NCBI RefSeq assembly: GCF_900142105.1
Contig: NZ_FQZS01000007.1
Span: 92,248-156,247, forward strand
DNA: 64,000 bases
Source: Lutispora thermophila DSM 19022
GTDB taxonomy: Bacteria; Bacillota; Clostridia; Lutisporales; Lutisporaceae
Reading direction: 5' to 3'
A program made the position numbers and the translations under genes. Below the pieces are notes generated by a model. The model was not told the DNA's origin. It saw only the letters and a list, made by a program, of their open reading frames with translations, and ran no database searches. The stretch's first letter is position 1. Every line of letters begins with the position of its first letter. Below are positions 1 to 9,028 of this stretch, one piece after another.

Positions 1-644
1 AGTTTATCAAGACCATATTCCCTGATTACATTATCATCACTGGTCATGATATCATAATCTCCGCTATATGCTGAAGTAGAGCCGGTACCGGAACCCATAA
101 GATATGCAGGAACCTCGGCAGCTATTGGAACTATCAACTTCCCATTCCTTTCCCTGATGCCCAGCTTGTTAAAAAGCTCTGGATCTATGTTCATAATCTT
201 CACTTGAGGATAGTCAACAAGCTCCAATCCCTGTCCCCAAGCTTTAATCAGTATCTTATCATCAACGCTCATCTTGTCCAGATCTTCTTCTTTAAAATAT
301 ACCAACACATGTTCAACTCCGCCATGTTTTCCTGTTACATATCCCAATGCCCCTTTTGCATCACCGCTTACTACCTTTGCCATATTTCCAATACAGGATA
401 GCAGATTTAAGCCCCCATTTTCACCTTCATTATCATTTCTTATGGACACTCCTGGTTCTACATGATCACCTGCCCAACCCATGGCAGGATCTCCTACCTT
501 CACATTATAAGTAATTCCTCCTGTGGCAGGCAAAACTCTAGGTTCTCCAAGGTAACTTATTCTATAGGGATAATTAGATACAGGATGATGTATCTTCCCC
601 TGCACTGACTGCATGACTAGTTTATCCTGATTGGTCTTCAACAT
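1..644 (-). CDS. DUF4438-like protein, 3' end cut by window edge
   Basis: An open frame with no stop runs from an ATG at 644 off the left edge, giving 214 codons. The start is preceded by GAAGGAG about 7 bases upstream. The product begins MLKTNQDKLVMQSV and has glycine-rich stretches (LPATGGITYNV, ENGGLNLLSCIGN, TGKHGGVEHVLVYF) and ends in the window with GLDKL. It has no signal peptide or membrane helix. The pattern resembles the uncharacterised DUF4438 family of Clostridia and Thermotogae, where no reaction is established; this is recalled family knowledge and was not checked by search. It lies downstream of the threonine dehydrogenase gene but behind a terminator, so it may be read separately. 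The C-terminus lies outside the window. Confidence 0.7.
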   Translation of the reverse strand, partial: MLKTNQDKLVMQSVQGKIHHPVSNYPYRISYLGEPRVLPATGGITYNVKVGDPAMGWAGDHVEPGVSIRNDNEGENGGLNLLSCIGNMAKVVSGDAKGALGYVTGKHGGVEHVLVYFKEEDLDKMSVDDKILIKAWGQGLELVDYPQVKIMNIDPELFNKLGIRERNGKLIVPIAAEVPAYLMGSGTGSTSAYSGDYDIMTSDDNVIREYGLDK

Positions 645-670
645 AATTACATCTCCTTCAATAAAATAAT

Positions 671-709
671 ATACTCCACCTCATATTCTATCTCTATGAA
701 GTGGAGTAT
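671..709 (-). terminator. Rho-independent terminator after the threonine dehydrogenase gene
   Basis: Arms ATACTCCAC (671-679) and GTGGAGTAT (701-709) pair perfectly. The pairing extends inward with one mismatch (TCATA against TATGA). On the minus strand the stem is followed by ATTATTTTATT. It lies between the stop of the SDR threonine dehydrogenase and the start of the DUF4438-like gene, inside the latter's leader. Confidence 0.75.
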
Positions 710-721
710 TCAATGGATTTA

Positions 722-1678
722 CTATTTTATATCAAGCTTTTCTCTTAATTTAGCCAACATGTCTGTTGTCATTGCAGCTAAATCATATTTTGGATTCCAG
801 CCCCATTCTTCTCTTGCGGCGCTATCATCCAAAGAATCTGGCCATGATTCTGCAATGGCCTGCCTTACAGGATCTACATCATAACCCATTTCAAATTCAG
901 GTATGTGCTTCTTTATTTCAGCAGCAATATGCTCTGGTGCAAAGCTCATTGCTGTTATATTAAATGCATTCCTGTGTTTCAGTTTTGATGGGTCGGCTTC
1001 CATCAATGTTACTATTGCATTCAAAGCATCGGGCATATACATCATATCCATATAGGTACCTGCTGCTATATATGAGTCATACTTCTTATTCTTCAATGCT
1101 TCATAGAAGATGTGAACTGCGTAGTCAGTAGTTCCTCCACCTGGCAGTGTCTCATAGGATATGAGACCAGGGTATCTTACTCCTCTAGTATCTACGCCAA
1201 ATCTCATATGATAGTAGTCACACAATAGCTCACCGGATACCTTGGTTACACCGTACATAGTAGTTGGCCTCTGAACATCATCCTGTGGAGTTTTCACTTT
1301 CTTTGAGTTAGGACCAAAGGCAGCTATTGAGCTAGGTGTAAACACAGAGCATCCAAGCTCTCTTGCAACTTCAAGCACATTGAACAATCCGCCCATATTT
1401 ACATTCCATGCTTTAACAGGATCTTTCTCTCCAGTTGCTGACAGCAATGCTGCAAGATGTATTATTGTATCAATCTTATATTTTTTTACTGCTTCAGCTA
1501 TCTCATGGGCATGCTCTACATTTATCAATTCAAAGGGTCCACCTTCAATTACTTTAGAGCCTTCTACCTTTCTTAAATCTGATGAAACTACATTATCGTT
1601 ACCATAGATGCTTCTCAAAAGTACGGTCAATTCCGAGCCAATTTGCCCCAAGGAACCGGTTATTAAAATTCTTTTCAT
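722..1678 (-). CDS. tdh: L-threonine 3-dehydrogenase, SDR/epimerase type
   Basis: A 318-residue cytosolic NAD-dependent enzyme predicted to oxidise L-threonine to 2-amino-3-oxobutyrate. The Rossmann motif GSLGQIG is at residues 8-14, and the SDR catalytic pair is Y142 and K146 (YGVTK), with S116/S117 upstream. The length fits the short-chain (epimerase-like) threonine dehydrogenases rather than the zinc-dependent E. coli Tdh. The gene directly follows kbl with a 35-base gap; Kbl uses the unstable product, so the pair converts threonine to glycine and acetyl-CoA. This neighbour is the best evidence against a general sugar-epimerase assignment. A terminator closes the unit at 671-709. Confidence 0.88.
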   Translation of the reverse strand: MKRILITGSLGQIGSELTVLLRSIYGNDNVVSSDLRKVEGSKVIEGGPFELINVEHAHEIAEAVKKYKIDTIIHLAALLSATGEKDPVKAWNVNMGGLFNVLEVARELGCSVFTPSSIAAFGPNSKKVKTPQDDVQRPTTMYGVTKVSGELLCDYYHMRFGVDTRGVRYPGLISYETLPGGGTTDYAVHIFYEALKNKKYDSYIAAGTYMDMMYMPDALNAIVTLMEADPSKLKHRNAFNITAMSFAPEHIAAEIKKHIPEFEMGYDVDPVRQAIAESWPDSLDDSAAREEWGWNPKYDLAAMTTDMLAKLREKLDIK

Positions 1679-1713
1679 TGATATACCTCCTGCTTTATTA
1701 GCTACCTACTATT

Positions 1714-2901
1714 TTATTTAATCAAATTTAATTCTTTGCCAACCTTTTCAAATGCTCTTAAGGCTTCATCCAAATCTTCTTTTGTATGAGCAGCCGTTAC
1801 TATTGTTCTTACTCTTGCTCCATCCTTTGGAACTGTAGGATATACTATGCTCTGGGCAAATACGCCTTCCTCGAAAAGTCTCTTACTCAATTCAATAGCA
1901 GTTCTATCTTCTCCAGTAATTACAGGAGTAATAGGTGTTTCACTCTTTCCTGTATTGAATCCTAAGTCATTCAAGCCCTTTTTCAGGTATCTTGCGTTAT
2001 CCCATAGTTTATCTGTAAGTTCGGAGCTTTCAGATAAGATGTTTATTGCTTCCAAGCATGCTGCTGCTATTGCTGGTGGAGCAGCTGTGCTGAATAGGAA
2101 TGGTCTTCCTCTGTGGTTCAACCATTCTATAAGGTTTCTTCTTCCTGCTACATATCCTCCAACCACGCCGATGGCTTTAGACAATGTGCCTATTTGTATA
2201 TCTACTCTGCCATGAAGGTCAAAGTGATCCGCAGAACCTCTTCCGCTCCTGCCTAATACTCCGCTGGCATGAGCATCGTCTACATATGTGAGACAACCAT
2301 ATTTTTCTGCAAGTTCTACGATTTCAGGCAATTTTGCTATGTCTCCATCCATGCTGAATACACCGTCGGTAATGATAAGCTTCGTATTGTACTTATCTTT
2401 TACTTCTTTGATAACTCTCTCCAAGTCTTCCATATCGCTGTGCTTATATCTTACAACATCAGCACGGCTTAGACGGCATCCGTCTATTATGCTGGCATGG
2501 TTCAGCTCATCACTGATTATTACGTCGCCTTTGTCAACTACTGCCGGAATTACACCTGCATTGGCAGTGAATCCGGATTGAAATACCAGCACTGCTTCTA
2601 CATGCTTAAACTCTGCAAGCTTTCTTTCCAATTCTTCATGTATAGTCATGTTTCCAATGATAGTCCTTACTGCGCCTGCACCAACACCCCATTTTTCCAG
2701 GGCTTCCATAGCAGCCTTCTTCAATCTTGGATGGTTTGCAAGGCCTAGATAGTTGTTTGAAGAAAGGTTAATTACACTCTTGCCATTAATAACACTTCTT
2801 GGTCCTGAAGGGCTCTCCAGTACCGCCAACTTTCTATATACGCCTTGTTCTTTAAGTTCATCTATCCTCTGGGTTATAAAGTCTAGATCATGAATACCCA
2901 T
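1714..2901 (-). CDS. kbl: Glycine C-acetyltransferase (2-amino-3-ketobutyrate CoA ligase)
   Basis: A 395-residue PLP enzyme of the alpha-oxoamine synthase family. It cleaves 2-amino-3-oxobutyrate with CoA to glycine and acetyl-CoA. Visible motifs are SGFTANAG near residue 109, [11 protein letters not shown] at 131-141, VDDAHASG around 207-214, and the PLP-binding lysine K242 in GTLSKAIG. The length is normal for Kbl. The family also contains BioF and HemA, but the adjacent threonine dehydrogenase supports Kbl. The ATG at 2901 has GGGAGGTTGTA just upstream. The AT-rich 2902-3156 gap holds the likely promoter and the terminator of the preceding chorismate mutase gene; nothing else is seen there. 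Confidence 0.92.
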   Translation of the reverse strand: MGIHDLDFITQRIDELKEQGVYRKLAVLESPSGPRSVINGKSVINLSSNNYLGLANHPRLKKAAMEALEKWGVGAGAVRTIIGNMTIHEELERKLAEFKHVEAVLVFQSGFTANAGVIPAVVDKGDVIISDELNHASIIDGCRLSRADVVRYKHSDMEDLERVIKEVKDKYNTKLIITDGVFSMDGDIAKLPEIVELAEKYGCLTYVDDAHASGVLGRSGRGSADHFDLHGRVDIQIGTLSKAIGVVGGYVAGRRNLIEWLNHRGRPFLFSTAAPPAIAAACLEAINILSESSELTDKLWDNARYLKKGLNDLGFNTGKSETPITPVITGEDRTAIELSKRLFEEGVFAQSIVYPTVPKDGARVRTIVTAAHTKEDLDEALRAFEKVGKELNLIK

Positions 2902-3132
2902 ATTACAACCTCCCTAAAAATAGAATCAGTATAAGTATTTACCTAAATTTATTCTATTATAATTATATATAAGTAAAATTTGCTATTCAAATCGCTAACA
3001 AGTCATTTTTTTGAATATTTTAGTCAATTAGTCCGCCAAACAACTACATTCTTGCTATTTTGTCTTTTTACTATGTTTATAATTTAGAAAAGTATCTCCC
3101 AATGTAAAGCTGGAAATAATATTCGAAGCTTT

Positions 3133-3177
3133 ATGCAAAAAGCTGAAGCACTATACTTAGTCTTCAGCTTTTTGCAT
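3133..3177 (-). terminator. Terminator overlapping the chorismate mutase stop
   Basis: Perfect 16-bp arms ATGCAAAAAGCTGAAG (3133-3148) and CTTCAGCTTTTTGCAT (3162-3177). Read on the minus strand, the first arm encodes the last codons of the chorismate mutase (MQKAE), so the hairpin overlaps coding sequence. The run of U sits inside the second arm. It closes the aroA-aroC-chorismate mutase operon. Confidence 0.75.
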
Positions 3178-3444
3178 CCTATCATACTGAATTTTTTTGC
3201 TTAAATCCATAATGTTTCTGAAAAAAAGTTCCAGTTCTTCAGACAATTTTTTATCCTTCAGCCTATCTATCGCCTTTTCTATCACTTCTTCTTCCCTTCT
3301 AGAGTCGAGAACCGCCATATCCATTTTCTTTTTAATGGCTCCTATTTTTACAGCAAGCTCCATCCTTTTTTCGAAAAGTCTTACCAGTTGTTCATCTATA
3401 TCATCAATTTCCTTTCTCAAAAGCTCTAATTCTTTCAAATTCAT
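3157..3444 (-). CDS. Chorismate mutase, AroQ class, monofunctional
   Basis: A 95-residue all-helical protein (MNLKELELLRKEIDDIDEQL) that rearranges chorismate to prephenate. The pattern of an R..ID.ID..LV.L...R helix followed by K....V.D..RE..V (K38-K40 region, then LDSRREEEV) is that of AroQ-class mutases, including the fused ones. The ATG overlaps the aroC stop as ATGA, which suggests translational coupling. The ribosome site GGAGG lies only one base before that ATG but seven before a TTG at codon 3 (3438), so the true start may be the TTG, giving 93 residues. It is the last gene of the aroA-aroC operon. A longer frame reaching 3519 lies inside aroC and is not used. Confidence 0.88.
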   Translation of the reverse strand: MNLKELELLRKEIDDIDEQLVRLFEKRMELAVKIGAIKKKMDMAVLDSRREEEVIEKAIDRLKDKKLSEELELFFRNIMDLSKKIQYDRMQKAED

Positions 3445-4520
3445 TCCTCCAAAACAAAATCTATAATTCCAATGGCAGCAGCAGCTTCCACAACAGGCAC
3501 TGCTCTTGGCACTATACATGGATCATGTCTTCCTTTTATATTAAGGTCCACCGTTTCCATTTTGGTCATATCAACACTTTTCTGGTTTTTTGCTATAGAT
3601 GGCGTGGGCTTTATAGCCACCCTGAATATTATAGGCATTCCATTGGTGATACCTCCAAGGATACCGCCGCAATGATTGGTTTTGGTCTTTATTTCTCCAT
3701 CTTGTATGTAAAACTCATCATTGACTTCTGAACCTCTCATCCTTACGCTACTGAAGCCTGAACCAAACTCTACTCCCTTTACTCCAGGTATGGAAAAAAG
3801 AATATGGGCAAGCCTGCTCTCTACAGAATCAAAAAACGGTTCTCCTAAACCTGCGCCAAGACCTATGACAGCACATTCGACACTTCCTCCTATGGAGTCC
3901 CCGTCAGCTTTAGCCAACATTATTTCTGATTCCATATCTTTTATTTTTTCCTCTGCTATTAAAGGCAGTCTCATAACATTCAGCTTAAAAATTAAATCTT
4001 TGTCAATATGTACAGCATCAAAGCTATCATCATCTGCCTTGCCTATATTCTTAATATGAGATCCTATATATATTCCTTTTTCCTCCAAAAATTGCCTGCA
4101 TATTGCTCCAACGAATACAATTGGAGCAGTAATTCTTCCGGAAAAGTGACCTCCTCCTCTATAGTCATTATAACCTCTATATTTTATTTTTCCAGTATAA
4201 TCCCCATGTCCAGGCCGTGGAACATTTTTCAAATATTCATAGTCACTGGATCTGGTATCATTGTTTTTTATTATGAAAGCCAAAGGAGTGCCTGTGGTGT
4301 AACCATTGAAAAACCCGCTCAATATTTGAAATTCGTCTTCTTCCCTTCTTGCAGTAGTGATGCCACCTTGCCCCGGTGCTCTCCTTTTCATCTGGGATCT
4401 TACGGCTTCCAAGTCCAGCTTTATTCCCGGCGGCAACCCGTCTATAACGGCTCCTATGGCTTCCCCATGAGATTCACCGAAAATTGATACCTTTAACCTA
4501 TTTCCCCAAATTCCGCTCAT
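3441..4520 (-). CDS. aroC: Chorismate synthase
   Basis: A 359-residue FMN-dependent lyase that makes chorismate from EPSP, the last step of the shikimate pathway. Visible are the N-terminal GESHG motif (residues 14-18), RRAPGQGG, DYRGGGHFSGR and the C-terminal GRHDPCIVPRAVPV segment. The start chosen is the ATG at 4520, which has GGAGGTGG five bases upstream; an in-frame ATG 15 bases earlier precedes that site and would place it inside the gene. It sits between aroA and chorismate mutase, so the three form the post-shikimate branch, and the stop overlaps the next ATG. Confidence 0.95.
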   Translation of the reverse strand: MSGIWGNRLKVSIFGESHGEAIGAVIDGLPPGIKLDLEAVRSQMKRRAPGQGGITTARREEDEFQILSGFFNGYTTGTPLAFIIKNNDTRSSDYEYLKNVPRPGHGDYTGKIKYRGYNDYRGGGHFSGRITAPIVFVGAICRQFLEEKGIYIGSHIKNIGKADDDSFDAVHIDKDLIFKLNVMRLPLIAEEKIKDMESEIMLAKADGDSIGGSVECAVIGLGAGLGEPFFDSVESRLAHILFSIPGVKGVEFGSGFSSVRMRGSEVNDEFYIQDGEIKTKTNHCGGILGGITNGMPIIFRVAIKPTPSIAKNQKSVDMTKMETVDLNIKGRHDPCIVPRAVPVVEAAAAIGIIDFVLEE

Positions 4521-4537
4521 TGCTTCCACCTCCATAT

Positions 4538-4654
4538 TGAGACACTGTGGACGCTTATCTCTGTCTCAGTTTTCACCTAATGAGACATGGAGAACCGTCC
4601 TCGATACTTCATTTTCCGTCTGATGAGACACCAAGAACTCCCCCCAGTGTCTCA
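4538..4654. repeat. Palindromic TGAGACA repeat cluster between aroA and aroC
   Basis: The word TGAGACA occurs at 4538, 4581 and 4624, exactly 43 bases apart each time. The third unit forms a perfect hairpin, TGAGACAC (4624-4631) with GTGTCTCA (4647-4654). The first can pair TGAGAC with GTCTCA at 4563-4568. The middle unit carries AGAACCGTCC, a word I associate with a dispersed palindrome in Firmicutes genomes (recalled, not searched). The cluster fills the aroA-aroC gap and supplies the last codons of aroA. Confidence 0.65.
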
Positions 4655-5901
4655 TAGTCCTTCCAAAAATCCGGATAAGACTTATTTACAGCTTCTTCTC
4701 CCATTATAATCAGGGGTTTATTGCATCTGGTAGCTGCAATGGCTAAAGCCATTGCTATTCTGTGGTCATTCCAGCAATCTACAATACCTCCCGTAAAGTT
4801 TTCCACGCCTTCTATGTTGAGGCCATCATTCAATTCCGATACTTTTCCTCCTATTTTATTCAGTTCCGTTGCTATGGCTTTAAGCCTATCGGATTCCTTT
4901 ATCCTCAATCTGCCTGCATTTTTTATGGTTGTTGTGCCTTTACTTAAAGCCGCCATTACAGCAATTATGGGTACCAGATCCGGTATTTGGGAAGCATCCA
5001 CATCTAGTGCCTTCAGGCTGCTTTTATGGGCAATTATTGTGTCATCCCCTATTTCCAGCCTCCCTCCCATGGCTTGTATTATTCTCAATATATCCTTATC
5101 TCCCTGCAATGAGTTTAGGTTTAACCCCCTGGAGGCAACTCTGCCGGATAATGCTCCTGCTGCAAGCCAGAAGGCAGCCTGAGAAAAGTCCCCTTCCACC
5201 TTGAAGGTTGTAGGGATATATCTTTGATTTCCTTTGATATGAAAGCTGTTGTAGTTGTTATTCTCCACATGAACACCAAAGCTTTTCAATACATCTATTG
5301 TTAAATCCACATAACCCTTTGATTCCAGAGGAGTTTTCATAATTATGGCAGAGTCTTCCTTCAAAAGGGGCAAAACAAACATAAGGCCTGATATAAACTG
5401 GGAGCTTATATCTCCTCTGATATAGAAATTATCCGGCTTAAGCCCGCCACATATAGTTAGAGGCAGCTTTCCATCATGGTTTCTATACTCAATACCCTGT
5501 TTTTTAAATATTTCATAATATATATTCAGTGGCCTTTCCACAAGTTTTCCCCTGCCTTGGAAAGTAACTCTGCCACCTGCCAGTGCTGCTATGGGTATCA
5601 TAAATCGCAATGTAGACCCTGATTCAATGCAGTCAATGGTAGTCTCAACTGGTTCCATGTTTTCTTTGCCACATATTATGATTTGATACCTGTTACCTTC
5701 ATATTTTTGAATTTCCATATGTATACCTAGAGATATCAATGCATTGCATGTAGCCTTTATGTCTGCAGAAAGCATCACATTTCCAACTGTGCTTCTCCCC
5801 TGAGACAGAGCGCCCGCTATTATGGCTCTATGGCTTATGCTTTTTGACGGTGGTATATGTACAGTGCCGTTAAGTTCCTTTGGTAAAATCTCTATAGCCA
5901 T
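4609..5901 (-). CDS. aroA: 3-phosphoshikimate 1-carboxyvinyltransferase (EPSP synthase)
   Basis: A 430-residue two-domain transferase that adds enolpyruvate from PEP to shikimate 3-phosphate. Active-site features: PPSKSISHR with K20, S21 and R25; SGSTLRF; RIKESDR near residue 345; and NDHRIAMA near 385. The ATG at 5901 follows an AGAGGATG site. It leads the aroA-aroC-chorismate mutase operon. The C-terminus (LGGVLGVSSDGK) is not typical of the family because the last codons come from the TGAGACA repeat cluster; the catalytic part is complete. Confidence 0.95.
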   Translation of the reverse strand: MAIEILPKELNGTVHIPPSKSISHRAIIAGALSQGRSTVGNVMLSADIKATCNALISLGIHMEIQKYEGNRYQIIICGKENMEPVETTIDCIESGSTLRFMIPIAALAGGRVTFQGRGKLVERPLNIYYEIFKKQGIEYRNHDGKLPLTICGGLKPDNFYIRGDISSQFISGLMFVLPLLKEDSAIIMKTPLESKGYVDLTIDVLKSFGVHVENNNYNSFHIKGNQRYIPTTFKVEGDFSQAAFWLAAGALSGRVASRGLNLNSLQGDKDILRIIQAMGGRLEIGDDTIIAHKSSLKALDVDASQIPDLVPIIAVMAALSKGTTTIKNAGRLRIKESDRLKAIATELNKIGGKVSELNDGLNIEGVENFTGGIVDCWNDHRIAMALAIAATRCNKPLIIMGEEAVNKSYPDFWKDYETLGGVLGVSSDGK

Positions 5902-6133
5902 TTATCATATCATCCTCTTTATGAACAGTTTTAAATTACCTTGTGTTTGAACATTTTTGATGTTGTAATTGCTGCTATTTCAACTCAATCCTGTATTGTG
6001 ATAATAATTCTTCAACATCTGTTCATTTACCTTTTTATAGCATTAGCTTTTTGCAAAAAAATACACCAATACATTCCGTAGATGATATTTTATGAATATA
6101 TAGGTCATTCTGTCACAATAGAAATATATAGTT

Positions 6134-6142
6134 TGGTATAAT
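6134..6142 (+). promoter_or_regulatory. Extended -10 promoter for dpaL
   Basis: TGGTATAAT at 6134-6142 fits an extended -10 element (TGn then TATAAT) 44 bases before the dpaL ATG. No good -35 is seen, which is usual for extended -10 promoters. The ribosome site is AAGGAAGGGG near 6165-6174. The rest of 5902-6185 is AT-rich and shows nothing else. Confidence 0.55.
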
Positions 6143-6185
6143 AAGCCATAAGGGCAAATGCTGTAAGGAAGGGGATATATAAAGG

Positions 6186-7397
6186 ATGAGCAATAAAATA
6201 CTATGGAAACTTAATACCATAAAGGTTGATAAAAAGGCAGATATAGATTTCTTAAGCCAAAGTGAAATAGAAAAGGCGAGAAAATTTCATGAAAGCTTTC
6301 CTCAATATACAAAAACTCCTCTTGTCAGCCTGGATAACTTATCAAAAAAACTTGGACTTGAAGGCATATATGTAAAAGATGAATCCTACAGATTCGGCCT
6401 TAATGCTTTCAAGGTTCTTGGGGGTTCCTATGCCATGTCAAAATATCTTGCCCAAAAACTTGGAAAGGATATTTCAGAACTGGATTATGAAAAACTGACC
6501 TCGGAAAAAACAAGAAAACAACTGGGTGAGATCACCTTTGTTACAGCAACTGATGGCAACCATGGCAGAGGCGTTGCATGGACAGCAACTCAGTTAAAGC
6601 AAAAATCCGTTGTTTATATGCCAAAGGGCTCGTCTCTCACCAGATTGGAGAATATCAGAAAAGAAGGGGCAGAAGCTTCCATAACCGATATGAACTATGA
6701 TGACGCTGTAAGGCTTGCAGCTGAAAACGCTAAAAATTATGGCTGGGTTGTGGTTCAGGATACTGCATGGGAAGGTTATGAGGATATTCCTGCATGGATT
6801 ATGCAGGGATATGGAACTATGGCTTCAGAAGCCTTGGAACAATTGAATTCCTTGGGTATTGAAAAGCCTACACATATATTTGTTCAGGCAGGAGTTGGAT
6901 CTTTTGCAGGAGCAGTACAAGGATATTTCACCTCTGTTTTCAAAAATGCTTGCCCCACAACTGTCATTGTAGAAGCAGATGAGGCAGCATGTCTGTATAA
7001 ATCAGCACTCCAAGGCGATGGCAGACCACAAATAGTAACTGGTGATATGCCCACTATAGTGGCAGGTCTGGCCTGCGGTGAGCCAAATATCATAGCCTGG
7101 GAAGTCCTTAAATCCTACAGCAGCATGTTCGCTTCATGTCCTGACTGGGTTGCGGCAAAGGGAATGAGGATGCTGGGCAATCCTTTGAAAGGGGATGAAA
7201 GGGTTATTTCTGGTGAATCTGGTGCTGTAACTCTCGGATTGGTTGCAGCAATAATGACCAGAGCTGAACTGAAGGATATGAGAGAAGCCTTAAAGCTTGA
7301 TGAGAATTCCAGAGTGCTTTTATTCAGTACCGAAGGAGACACAGATCCAGATAAGTATCGCAGCATAGTATGGGACGGGGAATATCCATCCTATTAG
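6186..7397 (+). CDS. dpaL: Diaminopropionate ammonia-lyase
   Basis: A 403-residue PLP fold-type II enzyme (YgeX/DpaL family) that splits 2,3-diaminopropionate into pyruvate and two ammonia. The PLP lysine is K77 in GLNAFKVLGG, the same position and context as in the E. coli enzyme. ATDGNHGRGVAW is the phosphate-loop-type segment of the family, and the C-terminal FSTEGDTDP is also typical. It is a single gene with its own promoter, converging with the DUF438 gene. It supports growth on unusual amino acids, in keeping with the threonine pathway nearby. Confidence is high because motif and length both match. Confidence 0.93.
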   Translation: MSNKILWKLNTIKVDKKADIDFLSQSEIEKARKFHESFPQYTKTPLVSLDNLSKKLGLEGIYVKDESYRFGLNAFKVLGGSYAMSKYLAQKLGKDISELDYEKLTSEKTRKQLGEITFVTATDGNHGRGVAWTATQLKQKSVVYMPKGSSLTRLENIRKEGAEASITDMNYDDAVRLAAENAKNYGWVVVQDTAWEGYEDIPAWIMQGYGTMASEALEQLNSLGIEKPTHIFVQAGVGSFAGAVQGYFTSVFKNACPTTVIVEADEAACLYKSALQGDGRPQIVTGDMPTIVAGLACGEPNIIAWEVLKSYSSMFASCPDWVAAKGMRMLGNPLKGDERVISGESGAVTLGLVAAIMTRAELKDMREALKLDENSRVLLFSTEGDTDPDKYRSIVWDGEYPSY

Positions 7398-7506
7398 TAA
7401 AATATAAGAAAAGCTTCATATTGATTACAAAAAACACAGTGAAGCGGGATTTAGAATTGATATTGCAAACATTTTTCATATACCATAAGCAATGATTATT
7501 TTAAAA

Positions 7507-7543
7507 ATGAGTATGGAAACCAATTCATGGCTTCCATGCTCAT
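7507..7543. terminator. Hairpin between convergent dpaL and DUF438 genes
   Basis: ATGAGTATGGAA (7507-7518) pairs with TTCCATGCTCAT (7532-7543) with one mismatch. It lies between two converging genes, so it may end transcription from both sides. No long U run is present on either strand. Confidence 0.5.
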
Positions 7544-7560
7544 CTTCATCAATTGAAATG

Positions 7561-8790
7561 TCAGCTCATTAGCCTCTTTTCTCCTTCTATCTCTTGGATT
7601 GGCTTTATGTTCTGAGTAACCTCCAGAGTACCAAGGTAGTTGCCTTCACCGTCTCTCACTGCAAAGTACCTGATCAATGCATATACATCACCCATCTTGA
7701 TCCAGAAATCTTCATGATCCTTTGCCCCTGCTTTGAAATCCTGAACTATCTTTTCCACAACATGAACACTTGCCGGTGGATGACAATTCTGAACGGATCT
7801 TCCTATTACCGCCCTTGTCCTTGCAAATATCCTCTCTCTGCCTTGGGAGAAATACTTCACCACATCATTTTTATCAACAAATGTTATGTCAAAAGGCAGG
7901 GTATTCAGCATTGCCTCCAGTTCTTCCAGCTTCAGGATGCCTGTTTCAAGCTTCACATAGCCAGTTGCTTCCGTTGATGCTTTAATTGCTTCCTTTTTCT
8001 CCAGATTTACCCTCTTGGGCTTCCACACTCCGGCAGGTTCAGTGAGGCAAAATCCTATTTCCCCGCTTTCTTCTGCAATGGTCAACCACTCATCCTCTGT
8101 AAGAGTATCTTTGCACATAGGGAATAATATATTCTCTTCCTTGAAAATCATTTCGATGACTTTGTTCATCAAAGTTTCTGTTCTCTTTATGATTTCATCC
8201 TTGTTACCCTTATACTTTTCCAGTTCAATCTTTATACCCTTTATCTCAGCCCTTATTTCATCATCTACACCCCACATGACTTTTGGGGGAGCTGTTATGC
8301 CGTACTTCTCCAGATAGGGAAATATGAGGTTTTCTTTTCTGCTGTAATGCTTGTCTATTTCCCATAGTAAATTAAATGCTTCAACGAGCTTTTCAATATT
8401 GCTGTTGCTATCATCAGCTTTAAAGACTTCCCATGCTTCACTCATTTTACCATTCAGCAACTTTTCTATTTCTCTGTTTTCCAGCATAAAGGTATGCAAA
8501 GGATGCCCAGGAGTTCTCTCAATTTCTTGTATATCTTCCTTATGTATATCTTCTATGGAGCCTTTAAATACTGCAGCATGGACATCACATAGCCTCTGGA
8601 CCTCCTGTACCGGCATGCCTTCAGCAATTAAAGCTGCTTCCATCTCAGATATTTCACTGGCCGATACACCCTTTATTAGCTCTGCAAACCTTTCTCTTAC
8701 CTCTTCTACGCTTTTCCCATCATGCAGTTCCATTATCAATTCCTTAAGAACTTTCTTTCTGTACTCTCTGTTGTTGATGATTTCGCTCAT
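7561..8790 (-). CDS. DUF438 / hemerythrin / PAS sensor protein
   Basis: A 409-residue soluble protein with three parts. The N-terminal DUF438 helical domain spans roughly 1-80. A hemerythrin-type four-helix domain spans about 90-235, with HPLH, HYSRKENLIFP and KEENILFP giving candidate di-iron ligands. A PAS domain at about 285-400 includes the CHPPASVHVVEKI segment typical of this family. The family is thought to sense oxygen, NO or redox state through the di-iron site; its target is unknown. The start at 8790 is chosen because GGGAGGG lies six bases before it; an upstream in-frame ATG lacks a site. A CRP/FNR-type palindrome lies at 8895-8908. Confidence 0.9.
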   Translation of the reverse strand: MSEIINNREYRKKVLKELIMELHDGKSVEEVRERFAELIKGVSASEISEMEAALIAEGMPVQEVQRLCDVHAAVFKGSIEDIHKEDIQEIERTPGHPLHTFMLENREIEKLLNGKMSEAWEVFKADDSNSNIEKLVEAFNLLWEIDKHYSRKENLIFPYLEKYGITAPPKVMWGVDDEIRAEIKGIKIELEKYKGNKDEIIKRTETLMNKVIEMIFKEENILFPMCKDTLTEDEWLTIAEESGEIGFCLTEPAGVWKPKRVNLEKKEAIKASTEATGYVKLETGILKLEELEAMLNTLPFDITFVDKNDVVKYFSQGRERIFARTRAVIGRSVQNCHPPASVHVVEKIVQDFKAGAKDHEDFWIKMGDVYALIRYFAVRDGEGNYLGTLEVTQNIKPIQEIEGEKRLMS

Positions 8791-8894
8791 TTGTAACCCT
8801 CCCATCATATTTTTCATTAACAGATTTATTGGTGTTCAATAACTGCCGGCCAATTATGTTAATTATATAGTATCCCATGGAAAATCATTTTTCA

Positions 8895-8908
8895 GTAACA
8901 TATGTTAC
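8895..8908. promoter_or_regulatory. CRP/FNR-type (HcpR-like) operator upstream of the DUF438-hemerythrin gene
   Basis: The perfect palindrome GTAACATATGTTAC is centred 41-42 bases before a possible start site set by TACTAT at 8867-8872 on the minus strand; TATAAT at 8862-8867 would put it near -46. The identical 14 bases occur before the other hemerythrin gene at 36960-36973. The half-site GTAAC with a 4-base gap matches what I recall of clostridial HcpR boxes. Confidence 0.65.
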
Positions 8909-8916
8909 CATTTAGA

Positions 8917-9020
8917 GAGGCTGTTGCCACATTTCAACTTTTACGTACTGAACTCTGGGAAAAACCATCAGTAATTTACATATTCAGAATGATAAATGAA
9001 ATGAACTTTGCAACAGCCTC
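8917..9020. mobile_element. Candidate 104-bp MITE with 11-bp terminal inverted repeats
   Basis: The ends GAGGCTGTTGC (8917-8927) and GCAACAGCCTC (9010-9020) are perfect inverted repeats, and inner pairs (TTTCA with TGAAA, TACTGA with TCAGTA) make the whole element foldable. There is no coding capacity. The GAGGCTGTTGCAAA type of end resembles termini of some clostridial insertion sequences (recalled only). No clear target duplication is seen. Confidence 0.5.
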
Positions 9021-9028
9021 AAAAATCA

